This document shows, in pieces, positions 8,045 to 16,152 of a stretch of DNA of 41,621 bases; the stretch's first letter is position 1; the number at the start of each line of letters is the position of its first letter. The translations under genes and the position numbers were made by a program. The notes beneath the pieces are model-generated. The model was not told the DNA's origin, did no database searches, and saw only the letters and a list, made by a program, of their open reading frames with translations. The stretch comes from Solobacterium sp. (GTDB taxonomy: Bacteria > Bacillota_I > Bacilli_A > Erysipelotrichales > Erysipelotrichaceae): positions 1 through 41,621 of the forward strand of contig JAFYGX010000044.1 of the NCBI GenBank assembly GCA_017543025.1, read 5' to 3'.

Positions 8045-8977
8045 TCACTTACTGCCGGTTTCTTTTCCGCTCCTGCCAAACAGAGAAACGGAGCGTTTCT
8101 GCGCCGCGCGCGTCGCTTCCTCTTCCTTCAGCACCGACACTGCCGCTTCCTTCAGTGCCTGTCCGGCATCAGAGAAAAGCTCCATATCGACCGGCCGGTC
8201 GCTGCTGCGGCCGATTGCCAGCGCAATCTGGCTGCGGTAAAGCGGAAACACATTCATGATAAGCCGGCGCAGATTCTCTGCCATCACAATATCCGCACTC
8301 TGAATCATTCGAAGATGTGCGGTCATCTGCACCGGAAGCTGACGGCTTACGGAAAGATCATGAAGCTTCCGGCTGAACAGCCGGAGATCTTCCGCAAACT
8401 GTTCTGCCCGGACTCTGTCTTCCGCAAAACCGCTTTCCTCTGCCCGTGTGAGAAGCTCTGCCATTCCTGAACCGGACTGTTCCGCAAGGCATACCTGCCC
8501 GGCGTACAGATAGAGATCATATTCCCGGATAATCATCAGATAATCCTCACTGCAGCCATTCAGGCGCTCCACATGCCTCAGCAGTGCACTGCGGAGGATT
8601 TCCAGTCTTCTTGCGCATTCTGTGAGCTTCGAATTAAAGGAATCATACGCTCTGCGAAATGCAGCAGCCGCTGCTTCTGCACTCCGGCTCTGATCCGCCC
8701 GTACGCTGATTTCAAACGCAGAAAGCTGTACCAGCAGTTTCCGCAGAAGCGATTCAATCTCATTCAGATCATATTCGGGAATATTCAGATGCAGCGATTC
8801 CGAAAGACGGCGGACTTTCCGTTCTGCCTCCAGTCCGTACTGAAGAACCATTGTTTTATTCGTCAGATCAATTTTCCCGGCAAATGAGCGCGCATATTCA
8901 AGATCCGCTTCACTGAGCCGGCCGGAAGACTGAGATGCCCCATTTGTTTCCAGTTTCAGATCAATTTCATGTTCCAT
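8045..8977 (-). CDS. TelA/toxic anion resistance-like protein
   Basis: The protein has 310 residues and is almost entirely helical. The conserved core of the TelA (YaaN) family is recognisable: DLTNKTMVLQYGLEAERKV near residues 36-54, a long coiled-coil middle, and the C-terminal block QMTAHLRMIQSADIVMAENL followed by FPLYRSQIALAIG. TelA proteins were named for tellurite resistance, but their biochemical role is unknown and many act in envelope stress. This copy is shorter than the usual ~360-400 residues. No TerD-type partner gene is nearby. The start lacks an SD, and a TATAAT lies 15 bases upstream of the ATG, implying a very short leader. It has its own terminator. Confidence 0.7.
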   Translation of the reverse strand: MEHEIDLKLETNGASQSSGRLSEADLEYARSFAGKIDLTNKTMVLQYGLEAERKVRRLSESLHLNIPEYDLNEIESLLRKLLVQLSAFEISVRADQSRSAEAAAAAFRRAYDSFNSKLTECARRLEILRSALLRHVERLNGCSEDYLMIIREYDLYLYAGQVCLAEQSGSGMAELLTRAEESGFAEDRVRAEQFAEDLRLFSRKLHDLSVSRQLPVQMTAHLRMIQSADIVMAENLRRLIMNVFPLYRSQIALAIGRSSDRPVDMELFSDAGQALKEAAVSVLKEEEATRAAQKRSVSLFGRSGKETGSK

Positions 8978-8992
8978 ATGTATTACAGCCCT

Positions 8993-8998
8993 ATTATA
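8993..8998 (-). promoter_or_regulatory. -10 box for the TelA-like gene
   Basis: The reverse strand reads TATAAT 15 bases upstream of the ATG at 8977, giving a predicted untranslated leader of about 8-9 bases. No good TTGACA-like -35 is visible at 16-18 bases. Confidence 0.5.
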
Positions 8999-9268
8999 TT
9001 GCAGAATCCGCTCTGTTCAGGGAGAAAGGTTTCTGTCCCGTCAGACCGCAGAAAAACTGTGTGCAGCTTATTTACTTTCTGCAGCCTTCAATCCTCCGCA
9101 GATTTTCATCAGAATCACCGCAGCAGAACTTATACAACCTGATCCGTGCAGGCAGGACAGTGTCTTTAACACAGGCTGCGGCCTGTTCATAACACCTGTT
9201 TTTCACAAATCGTCCCCCTATCTCTGCAAAGTCTGTACGTTGCATTCAGCACCAGTTCCTTATCATCA
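8999..9268. other. Intergenic region with two hairpins, no gene seen
   Basis: These 270 bases lie downstream of a small lipoprotein gene and upstream of the TelA-like gene, both leftward. A compact hairpin ACAGGC/GCCTGT with a 4-base loop is at 9171-9186. A looser hairpin pairing CTGCAGAAA with TTTCTGCGG (leftward reading) lies around 9047-9095. Neither has a clean T run. No credible ORF was seen. Confidence 0.4.
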
Positions 9269-9580
9269 TCACCGGCATCTGAATAGAGTCCGCATTTTCT
9301 GCTCAGTCCCTTTGCATATCAGTTCTTCTCCACTCTGGCCGATGATCACATCCACATTTCCGGCGGTATGTGAAATATGAACCTGTATCTGATCGCCTTC
9401 TGCCAGCTTCAGTTCGACAGATTCTTCTTTATCCAGAATGCTGTATTCCATCCGGAACCCCGTCTCATCAGATGTCCTTAAGCCATTGAAAGTGCTTTTT
9501 CTCCAGCATCCCGACAGCAGAAGGCAGATCGCCAGCAGAACAGCAGTAATTGCTTTCTCTCTGATACCTCTTCTGATCAA
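9269..9580 (-). CDS. Small lipoprotein of unknown function
   Basis: The product is 103 residues with a classical lipoprotein signal: basic start, hydrophobic stretch and lipobox LLLSGC (Cys25). The mature part is short and beta-rich, with a pattern of alternating hydrophobic residues (VELKLAEGDQIQVHI). The start codon is TTG (9580) with only a weak upstream purine stretch, and a weak promoter (TTTACT-17-CATAAA) can be drawn further upstream. The C-terminus ends abruptly after KMRTLFRCR, and another frame stays open downstream, so a frameshifted or decayed C-terminus is possible. I do not recognise a specific family. Confidence 0.55.
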   Translation of the reverse strand: MIRRGIREKAITAVLLAICLLLSGCWRKSTFNGLRTSDETGFRMEYSILDKEESVELKLAEGDQIQVHISHTAGNVDVIIGQSGEELICKGTEQKMRTLFRCR

Positions 9581-9718
9581 TGTCCGTGTCTCTTTTCTTT
9601 TTTTCTTCCCGTGTGCTGCTCTTTGCCCTCGCTCCGAAATATCAGTAACGCTGAATGACGCCGCCTTTTATGCCTGACGTTCGTTCATCAGTAAACACTT
9701 AACAGCCGCCTTATCCAC

Positions 9719-9747
9719 AAAAAAACCCGGAACCGAAATTCCAGGTT
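9719..9747 (-). terminator. Terminator of the rplM-rpsI operon
   Basis: Leftward, AACCTGGAA pairs with TTCCGGGTT (one wobble) around loop TTTCGG and is followed by at least five more T. It lies 32 bases after the rpsI stop. Confidence 0.85.
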
Positions 9748-9778
9748 TCTCCAGTCTTGAAATAGTTCCAGGTACTGA

Positions 9779-10186
9779 TTAACGCTTGGAGTACTGCGGA
9801 GCACGCCGTGCGCCCTTCAGACCGTACTTCTTCCGTTCCTTTTCACGAGCATCACGTGTGAGGAATCCAGCTTTCTTAAGAGCAGGTCTGTAGTCTTCGC
9901 TGGCTTCAACCAGAGCGCGCGCGATACCGTGGCGCATCGCACCTGCCTGGCCGGCATAGCCGCCGCCTACAACATTGATCTTAATGTCGAACTGGCCCAC
10001 TGTTTCAGTCGTTACAAGGGGGCTGTTAACGATCATACGCAGAGTAGCCTGCGGGAGGTACTCTTCCAGAGTCTTTCCATTGACTGTGATTGTGCCTGTG
10101 CCGGGAGTCATGAAGACACGGGCTGTGGACTGTTTGCGGCGTCCTGTTCCGATATAGGTAACTGCCGCTTTCTTCTTCGTTGCCAT
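9779..10186 (-). CDS. rpsI: 30S ribosomal protein S9
   Basis: S9 is a core small-subunit protein whose C-terminal tail reaches the P-site tRNA. The product (135 residues) shows the family's N-terminal [13 protein letters not shown], the central [19 protein letters not shown] and the basic C-terminus ending QYSKR. An SD (GGAGA) lies upstream. It follows rplM by 16 bases in the usual rplM-rpsI order and ends before a strong terminator. Length is normal. Confidence 0.97.
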   Translation of the reverse strand: MATKKKAAVTYIGTGRRKQSTARVFMTPGTGTITVNGKTLEEYLPQATLRMIVNSPLVTTETVGQFDIKINVVGGGYAGQAGAMRHGIARALVEASEDYRPALKKAGFLTRDAREKERKKYGLKGARRAPQYSKR

Positions 10187-10202
10187 TGTCTATCTCCTCT
10201 CC

Positions 10203-10643
10203 TTAGTCTTTAATCTTCAGCTCAACAGGCTTCTGAGCTGCATGCGGATGATCCGGGCCTTCATAAACGAAGACATGACGGCGCATCTCATCTCCGAGTT
10301 TGTTATGCGGAAGCATTCCCTTGATTGCTTTCTCGACCCATTCAACCGTGTACTTCTCACGCATTTCCTTTGTGGAACGTACGCGGAGTCCTCCGGGATA
10401 CATCGAGTGGCTGTAGTAGAATTTCTTCGCATCCTGATCTCCGGAAATCTTAACCTTGTCCGCGTTGACAACGATCACATAATCGCCGCAGTCAACATGC
10501 GGGGTGTAGGTCGGCTTGTTCTTGCCGCGAAGAACCGACGCTACCTGAGATGCAAGACGTCCGAGTGTGCAGTCTGCCGCATCAACGACATACCAGGTGC
10601 GTTCGACTTCACTCGGCTTGATCATCGTAGTTTGACGCATCAT
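10203..10643 (-). CDS. rplM: 50S ribosomal protein L13
   Basis: L13 binds 23S rRNA early in large-subunit assembly. The product (146 residues) contains RTWYVVDAADCTLGRLAS, the block YPGGLRVRS and the C-terminal GPDHPHAAQKP, all typical. The start at 10643 has a GGAGG SD about 10 bases upstream. The second codon is also ATG (10640), which is an equally reasonable start. The gene has its own strong promoter and a structured leader resembling the L13 autoregulatory leader. rpsI follows in the same operon. Confidence 0.97.
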   Translation of the reverse strand: MMRQTTMIKPSEVERTWYVVDAADCTLGRLASQVASVLRGKNKPTYTPHVDCGDYVIVVNADKVKISGDQDAKKFYYSHSMYPGGLRVRSTKEMREKYTVEWVEKAIKGMLPHNKLGDEMRRHVFVYEGPDHPHAAQKPVELKIKD

Positions 10644-10653
10644 TTCAAATATT

Positions 10654-10702
10654 CCTCCATATGTGGTTTTACCGGGGCCACATTTGGCTGAAAAGAGCCA
10701 AA
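10654..10702 (-). ncRNA. Probable ribosomal protein L13 leader (autoregulatory 5' UTR)
   Basis: Between the promoter and rplM the leftward RNA forms two hairpins. The first is TTTGGCT/AGCCAAA with a 6-base loop (10683-10702). The second is TGTGG/CCACA (10662-10682), placed next to the GGAGG ribosome-binding site. Two stems directly before rplM in a Firmicute fit the known L13 leader family, in which L13 represses its own operon. A covariance-model search would confirm the match. Confidence 0.6.
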
Positions 10703-10706
10703 CATT

Positions 10707-10735
10707 ATTTTAGGCAATCAGGAAAACCGCGTCAA
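10707..10735 (-). promoter_or_regulatory. Promoter of rplM-rpsI
   Basis: The leftward strand reads TTGACG (10735-10730), a 17-base spacer and TAAAAT (10712-10707). This is a near-consensus housekeeping promoter. Predicted transcription starts near 10700, just before the L13 leader hairpins. Confidence 0.8.
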
Positions 10736-10807
10736 CAGTTTTCAGAAAAATCGCCTGAAATCACACGTTTTTCTGTGAGTTCCGCCTCAGTACATGTTCC
10801 GGGCAGC

Positions 10808-11863
10808 TCAGGCAGAATCCCGGCCGCATTCATCTGCCTTCCTGCTTTGAGCTTCTTCCTGATTCAGTACGATCATTCTTTCCGGGATCGACCGTTTCTT
10901 CTGATATTCCTTCAGCTGTGCAATGATCGCTTCCAGCTCCGCCTGTATTTCTGCTGCACCGGATTCTGTCAGTATCAGAATCCCGCCTCCCGCAGCTTCA
11001 AGATATTCCCCGTACAGCCGATCTGTATGCCGGTCTGCCAGCACCCACGTTCCTCTGAGCAGGTCAGATGCCGCATCCTCCGGCAGTACTTCACGCACCG
11101 TGAGAGAAGCCGTCATGGCAATCACTTCAAAGTATTCAATCTTTTCAAGCGTCAGTCCTTCCGGATGCGCATTTCTGCGGCAGACAGTCTTCGACTTCGC
11201 CTCAAGCAGGCGGCTGATCTCTTCCGGTTCCATTCTTCCCCTTCCGGCTTCCAGCAGAGCCGCCGTCATCATCCTTACCATATAGCGCAGAAAGCCCCTG
11301 CCCCGATAGGAGATTTTCAGAATACTTCCTTCTTCTTCAAAGGTGATCGAATCGATCGTGCGCACCTGATCAGGCGTCTCCCGCAGCGGATTGGAATTGA
11401 AGGAGGTGAAATCATGCGTTCCGACAAAATACCGGGCAGCTTCCTTCATCCGTTCGATATCCGCGTGATACGGGCACTGATACGCATAGTCTTTCGAAAA
11501 CACATCATATGGCCCGAAGTTGATCCGGTAGTCGTACTGTTTCTCTTTCACACAGTAGCGCGCATGAAACAGCGCATCTTTGTGCTCTACCCTGAGAATG
11601 CGGATATCACCCGGAAGAAAACCGTTGAGCGCACCCATCAGTTTCCGTTCGCGGATTTCTTTCTCCGCATCAAACTGAAACACCTGCCCGCGTGCATTCA
11701 CACCGGCGTCTGTCCGGCCTGCCGCAAGAATTCTGACCGGCATGTCAAAAATTCGCGCAAGGGCGGATTCGATCTGTTCCTGAACGGAATTGCCTGTTTT
11801 CTGTGTCTGCCAGCCGCAATATGCAGCCCCGACATAGGACACTGTGCATTTATAGCGGATCAT
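10808..11863 (-). CDS. truA: tRNA pseudouridine synthase A with a ~105-residue C-terminal extension
   Basis: TruA isomerises uridines 38-40 in the anticodon arm of tRNAs. Residues 1-246 form a complete TruA: GWQTQKTGNSVQEQIE, the catalytic motif AAGRTDAGVNARGQ with Asp52, FHARY, FTSF, and the C-terminal FLRYMVRMM and GLTLEKIEYFE where family members normally end (~245-270). The protein continues to 351 residues with an extra region (about 247-351) containing a predicted mixed segment (GTWVLADR, DRLYGEYLEAAGGGILIL) and a helical tail (ELEAIIAQLKEYQKKR) I cannot assign. The extension is in frame without an internal stop, so it is a real fusion unless the sequence is wrong. The gene overlaps ecfT by ATGA, so translation is coupled to the ECF module. 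Confidence 0.92.
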   Translation of the reverse strand: MIRYKCTVSYVGAAYCGWQTQKTGNSVQEQIESALARIFDMPVRILAAGRTDAGVNARGQVFQFDAEKEIRERKLMGALNGFLPGDIRILRVEHKDALFHARYCVKEKQYDYRINFGPYDVFSKDYAYQCPYHADIERMKEAARYFVGTHDFTSFNSNPLRETPDQVRTIDSITFEEEGSILKISYRGRGFLRYMVRMMTAALLEAGRGRMEPEEISRLLEAKSKTVCRRNAHPEGLTLEKIEYFEVIAMTASLTVREVLPEDAASDLLRGTWVLADRHTDRLYGEYLEAAGGGILILTESGAAEIQAELEAIIAQLKEYQKKRSIPERMIVLNQEEAQSRKADECGRDSA

Positions 11864-12660
11864 AAGACAACTGCCAGTGCGATCGTTATGCCAAGGACCA
11901 GTACTGCTCCGAACAGCAGAATATAATCCGCTCTCTGCATTCTCAGCACCTTGTAGCGGGTGCGGGGTTCACCCGGAATATAGCCGCGTGCTTCCATGGC
12001 GTTGGCAAGATCTTCTGCCCGCTGGAACGCACTGACAAACAGCGGAACGATCAGTGACAGAATCGCGCCGATCCGCTCCATCAGCTTTCCTTCCTTCAGA
12101 TCCACACCGCGGCTTTCCTGGGCTTTCATAATCCGGGTCGTCTCATCGATGAGATCCGGAATAAAACGCAGCGCAATCGAGATCAGCATCGCAATCTCAT
12201 GGGAAGGAACGCCGATCTTTTCAAACGGCTTGAGCAGATCTTCGAGCCCGAGCGTCATATCAAGCGGTTTGGTCGTAGCCGTCAGGCAGGTGGTGATCAT
12301 GATCATCAGCAGAAGACGCACCACAATATACAGCGTCTGAAACACCGCATCCGAATAAACCGTGAAGGTACCGATTGTAAACAGAGGCGTACCGGTATGG
12401 ATGACCAGCAGATTGATGATGAGCAGAAATCCCAGCATCAGCAGCATCGGCCGCATGGATTTCCAGATATATCCGATACTCAGCTTCGACAGGAGAACCA
12501 CAACGCTTACCGCACAGAATATGATTCCGTAGCCGATCCAGCCAGCCGGCACGAAGATTGCGATCATGATAATCAGCATTGCGCTGATCTTAGCCCGCGG
12601 GTCCATGTTGTGTATCGGCGAATCCAGCGGTATATAACGTCCCAGTGCAAGATTACCCAT
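11860..12660 (-). CDS. ecfT: ECF transporter transmembrane subunit EcfT
   Basis: EcfT is the integral-membrane coupling subunit of energy-coupling-factor transporters. It links the two ATPases to interchangeable vitamin-binding S components. The product (266 residues) begins MGNLALGRYIPLDSPIHNMDPRAK, the canonical EcfT start, has several hydrophobic helices (about 28-60, 62-80, 105-125 and near the C-terminus), and carries the coupling-helix region AMEARGYIPGEPRTRY. It overlaps ecfA2 by 8 bases and truA by 4. No S component is encoded in this window, as expected for a shared (group II) module that serves S genes elsewhere. Confidence 0.95.
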   Translation of the reverse strand: MGNLALGRYIPLDSPIHNMDPRAKISAMLIIMIAIFVPAGWIGYGIIFCAVSVVVLLSKLSIGYIWKSMRPMLLMLGFLLIINLLVIHTGTPLFTIGTFTVYSDAVFQTLYIVVRLLLMIMITTCLTATTKPLDMTLGLEDLLKPFEKIGVPSHEIAMLISIALRFIPDLIDETTRIMKAQESRGVDLKEGKLMERIGAILSLIVPLFVSAFQRAEDLANAMEARGYIPGEPRTRYKVLRMQRADYILLFGAVLVLGITIALAVVL

Positions 12661-13513
12661 GTTTCTTCACCTGCTTCGCAACGACTCTGGCCAGTGTTCT
12701 GATGTCATTCACCTCATCGCCGATTTCAAACCCTTTCTCTTTCAGACTGTCCTTCAGACGGATCAGAGCCGGGGGCAGAATATCAAGTTCCCGGCAGTGC
12801 GAGGAGTCACGGAAGAACTCCTGGACGCTTACATGGAGCTTCTGTTTTCCCTGTTCCATCACGACAACTTCATCGCAATAGGAAAATACCTGCTCCATAT
12901 CATGCGTAACCATGATTATCGTCTTGCCGTGATTCTGATTCAGATCCCGGAAGAGATTCATCATATTGACTGCGCCCTGCGCATCAAGCCCGGCAGTCGG
13001 TTCATCCAGAACAAGGATTTTCGGGTCCATCGCGAGAATTCCGGCGATCGCAACACGCCGTTTCTGCCCGCCGGAGAGCTCCAGCGGAGAGCGTTCCTCA
13101 TACTCTTTGCCAAGGCCGCACAGCCGAAGCGCTTCCCGCGCTTTCTTCTCTGCCTCCTGGACGCCTGCCCCGAAATTCTTCGGACCGAACGCCACATCCT
13201 TCAGAACAGTCTCTTCAAACAGCTGATATTCCGGAAACTGGAATACCAGACCGACATCCTTCCGCAGGCTTTTGAGGCCTTTCGGCTCTGTTCCTGCCCG
13301 GATCTCACGATCCAGCACATATACCGTGCCGGAAGCCGGCTTCAGAAGGGCATTGATATGCTGAACGAGCGTACTCTTGCCCGATCCGGTCTGCCCGATG
13401 ACCGCTGTGAATTTGCCGTCCTGAAACGTCAGATTCACGCCATCCAGTGCGACATAGCGGAACGGAGTTCCCTCGCCGTACACGTAACTTACTTCTTCAA
13501 ATCTGATCGGCAC
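12653..13513 (-). CDS. ecfA2: ECF transporter ATP-binding subunit EcfA2
   Basis: This is one of two ATPases powering the ECF module. The product is 286 residues, with Walker A GQTGSGKSTL, Q-loop VFQFPEYQLF, signature LSGGQKRRVAIAG, Walker B ILVLDEPTAGLD and switch MVTHDM. I choose the GTG at 13513 because it yields MPIRFEEVSYVYGEGTPF, the usual EcfA2 N-terminus, and is preceded by GGTGGAAGAG. An upstream ATG at 13546 would add 11 unusual residues inside ecfA1. With the GTG start it overlaps ecfA1 by 25 bases, so translation is probably coupled. Confidence 0.94.
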   Translation of the reverse strand: MPIRFEEVSYVYGEGTPFRYVALDGVNLTFQDGKFTAVIGQTGSGKSTLVQHINALLKPASGTVYVLDREIRAGTEPKGLKSLRKDVGLVFQFPEYQLFEETVLKDVAFGPKNFGAGVQEAEKKAREALRLCGLGKEYEERSPLELSGGQKRRVAIAGILAMDPKILVLDEPTAGLDAQGAVNMMNLFRDLNQNHGKTIIMVTHDMEQVFSYCDEVVVMEQGKQKLHVSVQEFFRDSSHCRELDILPPALIRLKDSLKEKGFEIGDEVNDIRTLARVVAKQVKKHG

Positions 13514-14316
13514 AGCTCTTCCACCAGTCCTTCCATCGTAATGCATCGCTTCAGCTTCACGCCCTCCCGCTGCAGTTCATTCTGAAACTGCATGGAAAAG
13601 GGAAGCGGAATATTGATGCTGCGAAGTTTATCGGCGTCTGCGAACACTTCTTCCGGTGTGCCGCACAGCTCGACTCTTCCGCGGTTCATCGCAATCACGT
13701 AATCGCTGGAAGTCACTTCTTCAATATCATGTGTAATCGACAGGATTGTCAGTCCCCTGTCCTTATGCAGATCATTGATCAGCTTCCGGATCTCATGTCT
13801 GCCCTGCGGATCCAGCATGGAGGTCGCTTCATCAAAGACAATCACCTCCGGATGCATCGCCAGCACGCCGGCAATCGCCACCCGCTGCTTCTGTCCGCCG
13901 CTGAGCCTTGTCGGTTCGTGGTTCAGATACTTCGTCATCCGGACTTTCTCTGCATACGTATTGATGATGTCATCCATCTCTGTCTGAGGAACACAGTGGT
14001 TCTCCAGACCGAATGCGATATCATCCCGTACCGTTGAGCCGATAAACTGGTTATCCGGATTCTGAAATACGATTCCGATCCGGTTGCGCAGCTCTCTCAG
14101 GTTTTCCTCATTCAGTTCAAGGCCTGAGATTACGATCGTCCCGCTCTTCTTTTCCAGAAGACCGGTGATCAGTTTAGCAACTGTGGATTTACCGCTTCCG
14201 TTATGTCCGATGATTGTTGTATACGATCCTTTCGGAACGGAAAACGCTGCGTTTTCCACAGCATTTTTTTCCTGGTCGTAGGAAAATGTAAGGTCTTTTA
14301 CTTCTACCGCGTTCAT
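13489..14316 (-). CDS. ecfA1: ECF transporter ATP-binding subunit EcfA1
   Basis: This is the first gene of the ECF operon, and its ATPase pairs with EcfA2. The product is 275 residues, with Walker A GHNGSGKSTV, Q-loop VFQNPDNQF, signature LSGGQKQRVAIAG, the Walker B block VIVFDEATSMLD (Glu present) and ITHDIEEV. EcfA1-type features include the conserved FQNPDNQ block. The start at 14316 has an AAGGAAA SD and a TATAAT promoter element upstream. Order ecfA1-ecfA2-ecfT-truA-rplM-rpsI is the conserved Firmicutes arrangement. Confidence 0.95.
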   Translation of the reverse strand: MNAVEVKDLTFSYDQEKNAVENAAFSVPKGSYTTIIGHNGSGKSTVAKLITGLLEKKSGTIVISGLELNEENLRELRNRIGIVFQNPDNQFIGSTVRDDIAFGLENHCVPQTEMDDIINTYAEKVRMTKYLNHEPTRLSGGQKQRVAIAGVLAMHPEVIVFDEATSMLDPQGRHEIRKLINDLHKDRGLTILSITHDIEEVTSSDYVIAMNRGRVELCGTPEEVFADADKLRSINIPLPFSMQFQNELQREGVKLKRCITMEGLVEELCRSDLKK

Positions 14317-14338
14317 AGTTTTCCTTAAAATCTTTCCT

Positions 14339-14344
14339 ATTATA
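14339..14344 (-). promoter_or_regulatory. -10 box of the ecfA1-ecfA2-ecfT-truA operon
   Basis: The leftward strand carries a perfect TATAAT 22 bases upstream of the ecfA1 ATG, followed by an SD (AAGGAAA). A weak TTTGTA sits 17 bases further upstream as a possible -35. Confidence 0.65.
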
Positions 14345-14390
14345 TCAACCTATCGTCTGTTTACAAAGCGCAATTTCAGATTGCCGGACC

Positions 14391-14415
14391 GCAAAAAAAG
14401 CGGACTGTGCCGCTC
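14391..14415 (-). terminator. Terminator after the acidic membrane protein gene
   Basis: Leftward, AGCGG/CCGCT closes a 6-base loop and is followed by a run of T (plus-strand A run 14393-14399). It separates the upstream gene from the ecf promoter. Confidence 0.7.
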
Positions 14416-14439
14416 TTTTCACGTTCGTGACCTTCTGTT

Positions 14440-15009
14440 TCAGAGTTCGATATTGTATCCGCCATAGGTGCCCTTCAGGCAGGCAACCTGATTTGCGAGA
14501 TTGTAGATATCGGAAAGAATCGCACCGTCTTCCGTAAACAGCTTGCGGCTGACCGCTGCCTCTGTTGCCGAAAGCACTTCGGAAGTATAGCCGTTATCTT
14601 CACAGATCTTCACAAACCCGCGCATGGTCTCTTCATCAGCGAACTTTGCTTTGTGTGTGATGCGGACCAGGCTGTCTTCCGGATACTGCTGGTTGAAGAC
14701 ATCATTGCGGGCAAACTGCTCAGCGATAAAGTCTTTTTCCAGATACGGATAAAGACCTGCGATTTCTTCAATCTCCGCCGGATAAACCTTTTCCTCTTTC
14801 TTCTCTGCCGGTGCCGCTTCCTTCGCGGCATCTTCCTTTACTGCAGTTTCTTCCGGTTTGCCGTCTTCAATTGAAACAAACCGGACTTCACTTTCCTCAT
14901 CATCTTCTTCCGTTTCGCTGTCTTCGCTTTCAAGAAGCAGTTTTACCGCAACCGCGACTCCGATTGCAGCTGCAGAAGCGAGCGCTGCACCAATCAAACG
15001 TTTAAACAT
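14440..15009 (-). CDS. Membrane-anchored protein of unknown function
   Basis: The product (189 residues) begins MFKRLIGAALASAAAIGVAVAVKLLL, a single N-terminal membrane helix. A strongly acidic Glu/Asp/Ala/Lys-rich linker (about 27-80) and a folded helical C-terminal domain (about 80-189) follow. The start at ATG 15009 is preceded by GAGGAAA with 9 bases spacing. A GTG at 15024 lies inside that SD and is rejected. A TGTTAGAAT extended -10 lies just upstream. No enzymatic motif is recognised. Both upstream and downstream transcripts end in terminators, so it is probably a single-gene unit. Confidence 0.6.
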   Translation of the reverse strand: MFKRLIGAALASAAAIGVAVAVKLLLESEDSETEEDDEESEVRFVSIEDGKPEETAVKEDAAKEAAPAEKKEEKVYPAEIEEIAGLYPYLEKDFIAEQFARNDVFNQQYPEDSLVRITHKAKFADEETMRGFVKICEDNGYTSEVLSATEAAVSRKLFTEDGAILSDIYNLANQVACLKGTYGGYNIEL

Positions 15010-15127
15010 GTCTTTTTTCCTCACTTTTGTACTGGTATTCTAACACAGTTTGCAGACGTTGGAGCCTCTGTCTGCATACACAGCGCCTCAAACCGGCAAT
15101 TCACCTGCCGGAACCCCGTTTTTTCCT

Positions 15128-15154
15128 GCAGAAAACCCGGCAGTTCGCCGGGTT
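15128..15154 (-). terminator. Terminator of the hom-lysC-asd operon
   Basis: Leftward, AACCCGGC/GCCGGGTT forms a perfect 8-bp stem with a 5-base loop (AGTTC on the plus strand), followed by TTCTG. It lies 20 bases after the asd stop. Confidence 0.8.
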
Positions 15155-15174
15155 CAGTAACGTGAGTGGGTCGA

Positions 15175-16152
15175 TCAGCGGGCAATAGTCTCAAGAATCT
15201 GAACCGCATTGGACGCAGCGCCTTTGCGGATCTGATCGCCGCAGCACCATACGGCAAGTCCGCCAAGTGCTTCATCCTTCCGTATGCGGCCGGCATAGAC
15301 CAGGTCCTGATTGCTGGTATCAACCGGCATCGGATAGCCTTCGTCGATATACCGCACGCCATCTGCAGCACGGATCGCATCAATCGCTTCCTGAATACTG
15401 AGTTCCCGTTCGGTTCTTACGCTGAAAGAGATGGAATGGGAACGGAATACCGGTACCCGTACACAGGTACAGGTAACCTTCATATCCGGATTATGAAGAA
15501 TCTTGCGTCCTTCATTGCCGAGCTTGGCTTCTTCCGTTGTAACGCCATTGCCGGTATCGCTTCCGATAAACGGAATGCAGTTATAGGCGATGACAGCCGG
15601 GAAGACTTTCGGCTGCGGGGTGCGGCCTTCCGAGATTGCCTGAATTTCTTCTTTCAGCTCATTCATGCCGCCGACACCGGCTCCGCTTACCGCCTGATAA
15701 GTGCTGGCGATCAGGTTGGTGATCGGGCTGACGCGATGAATCGGAGCAGCCGCCATCAGAGTGATGATCGTGCTACAGTTCGGATTGGCAATAATGCCGT
15801 TATGTTTCAGAGCATCTTCTCCGTTGATCTCCGGTACCACCAGCGGTACATCCGGGTCAAGCCGGAACGAACTGGAATTATCAATAAACACGGCGCCGGC
15901 CGATCTGATATACGGTGCATATTCTTTTGCGAACTCCGCTTCTACCGCACCGAGCACGATATCAAGTCCGGCAAAGGAAGCAGGTGTTGTTTCCTGAATC
16001 ACAACTTCCCCGTCCCTGAACTTCACCGCTTTACCCGCACTGCGGCTGCTTGCCAGCAGGCGAAGCTCATCACACGCAATATTGCGCTCTTCGATGCATT
16101 CCAGCATCTGGCGGCCGACCGCTCCGGTCGCTCCAAGAATTCCTATTTTCAT
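15175..16152 (-). CDS. asd: Aspartate-semialdehyde dehydrogenase
   Basis: Asd reduces aspartyl phosphate to aspartate semialdehyde with NADPH, the branch point to lysine/diaminopimelate and to homoserine. The product (325 residues) starts with the nucleotide-binding GILGATGAVGRQML, has FIDNSSSFR, the active-site NPNCST (catalytic Cys), and VRVPVFRSHS with the substrate-binding Arg/His. Length is normal. It overlaps lysC by ATGA (16149-16152) and is the last gene of hom-lysC-asd, ending in a strong terminator. Confidence 0.96.
   Translation of the reverse strand: MKIGILGATGAVGRQMLECIEERNIACDELRLLASSRSAGKAVKFRDGEVVIQETTPASFAGLDIVLGAVEAEFAKEYAPYIRSAGAVFIDNSSSFRLDPDVPLVVPEINGEDALKHNGIIANPNCSTIITLMAAAPIHRVSPITNLIASTYQAVSGAGVGGMNELKEEIQAISEGRTPQPKVFPAVIAYNCIPFIGSDTGNGVTTEEAKLGNEGRKILHNPDMKVTCTCVRVPVFRSHSISFSVRTERELSIQEAIDAIRAADGVRYIDEGYPMPVDTSNQDLVYAGRIRKDEALGGLAVWCCGDQIRKGAASNAVQILETIAR

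Noticed and set aside
10661..11926. Long plus-strand open frame (421 codons) opposite truA
   Set aside because: It lies antisense to a well-supported gene, has no family motif or SD, and reads Arg/His/Phe-rich, as expected of a shadow frame.
13514..13546. Upstream ATG start for ecfA2 at 13546
   Set aside because: It adds 11 residues not found in EcfA2 proteins. The GTG at 13513 gives the canonical N-terminus with an SD-like purine run.
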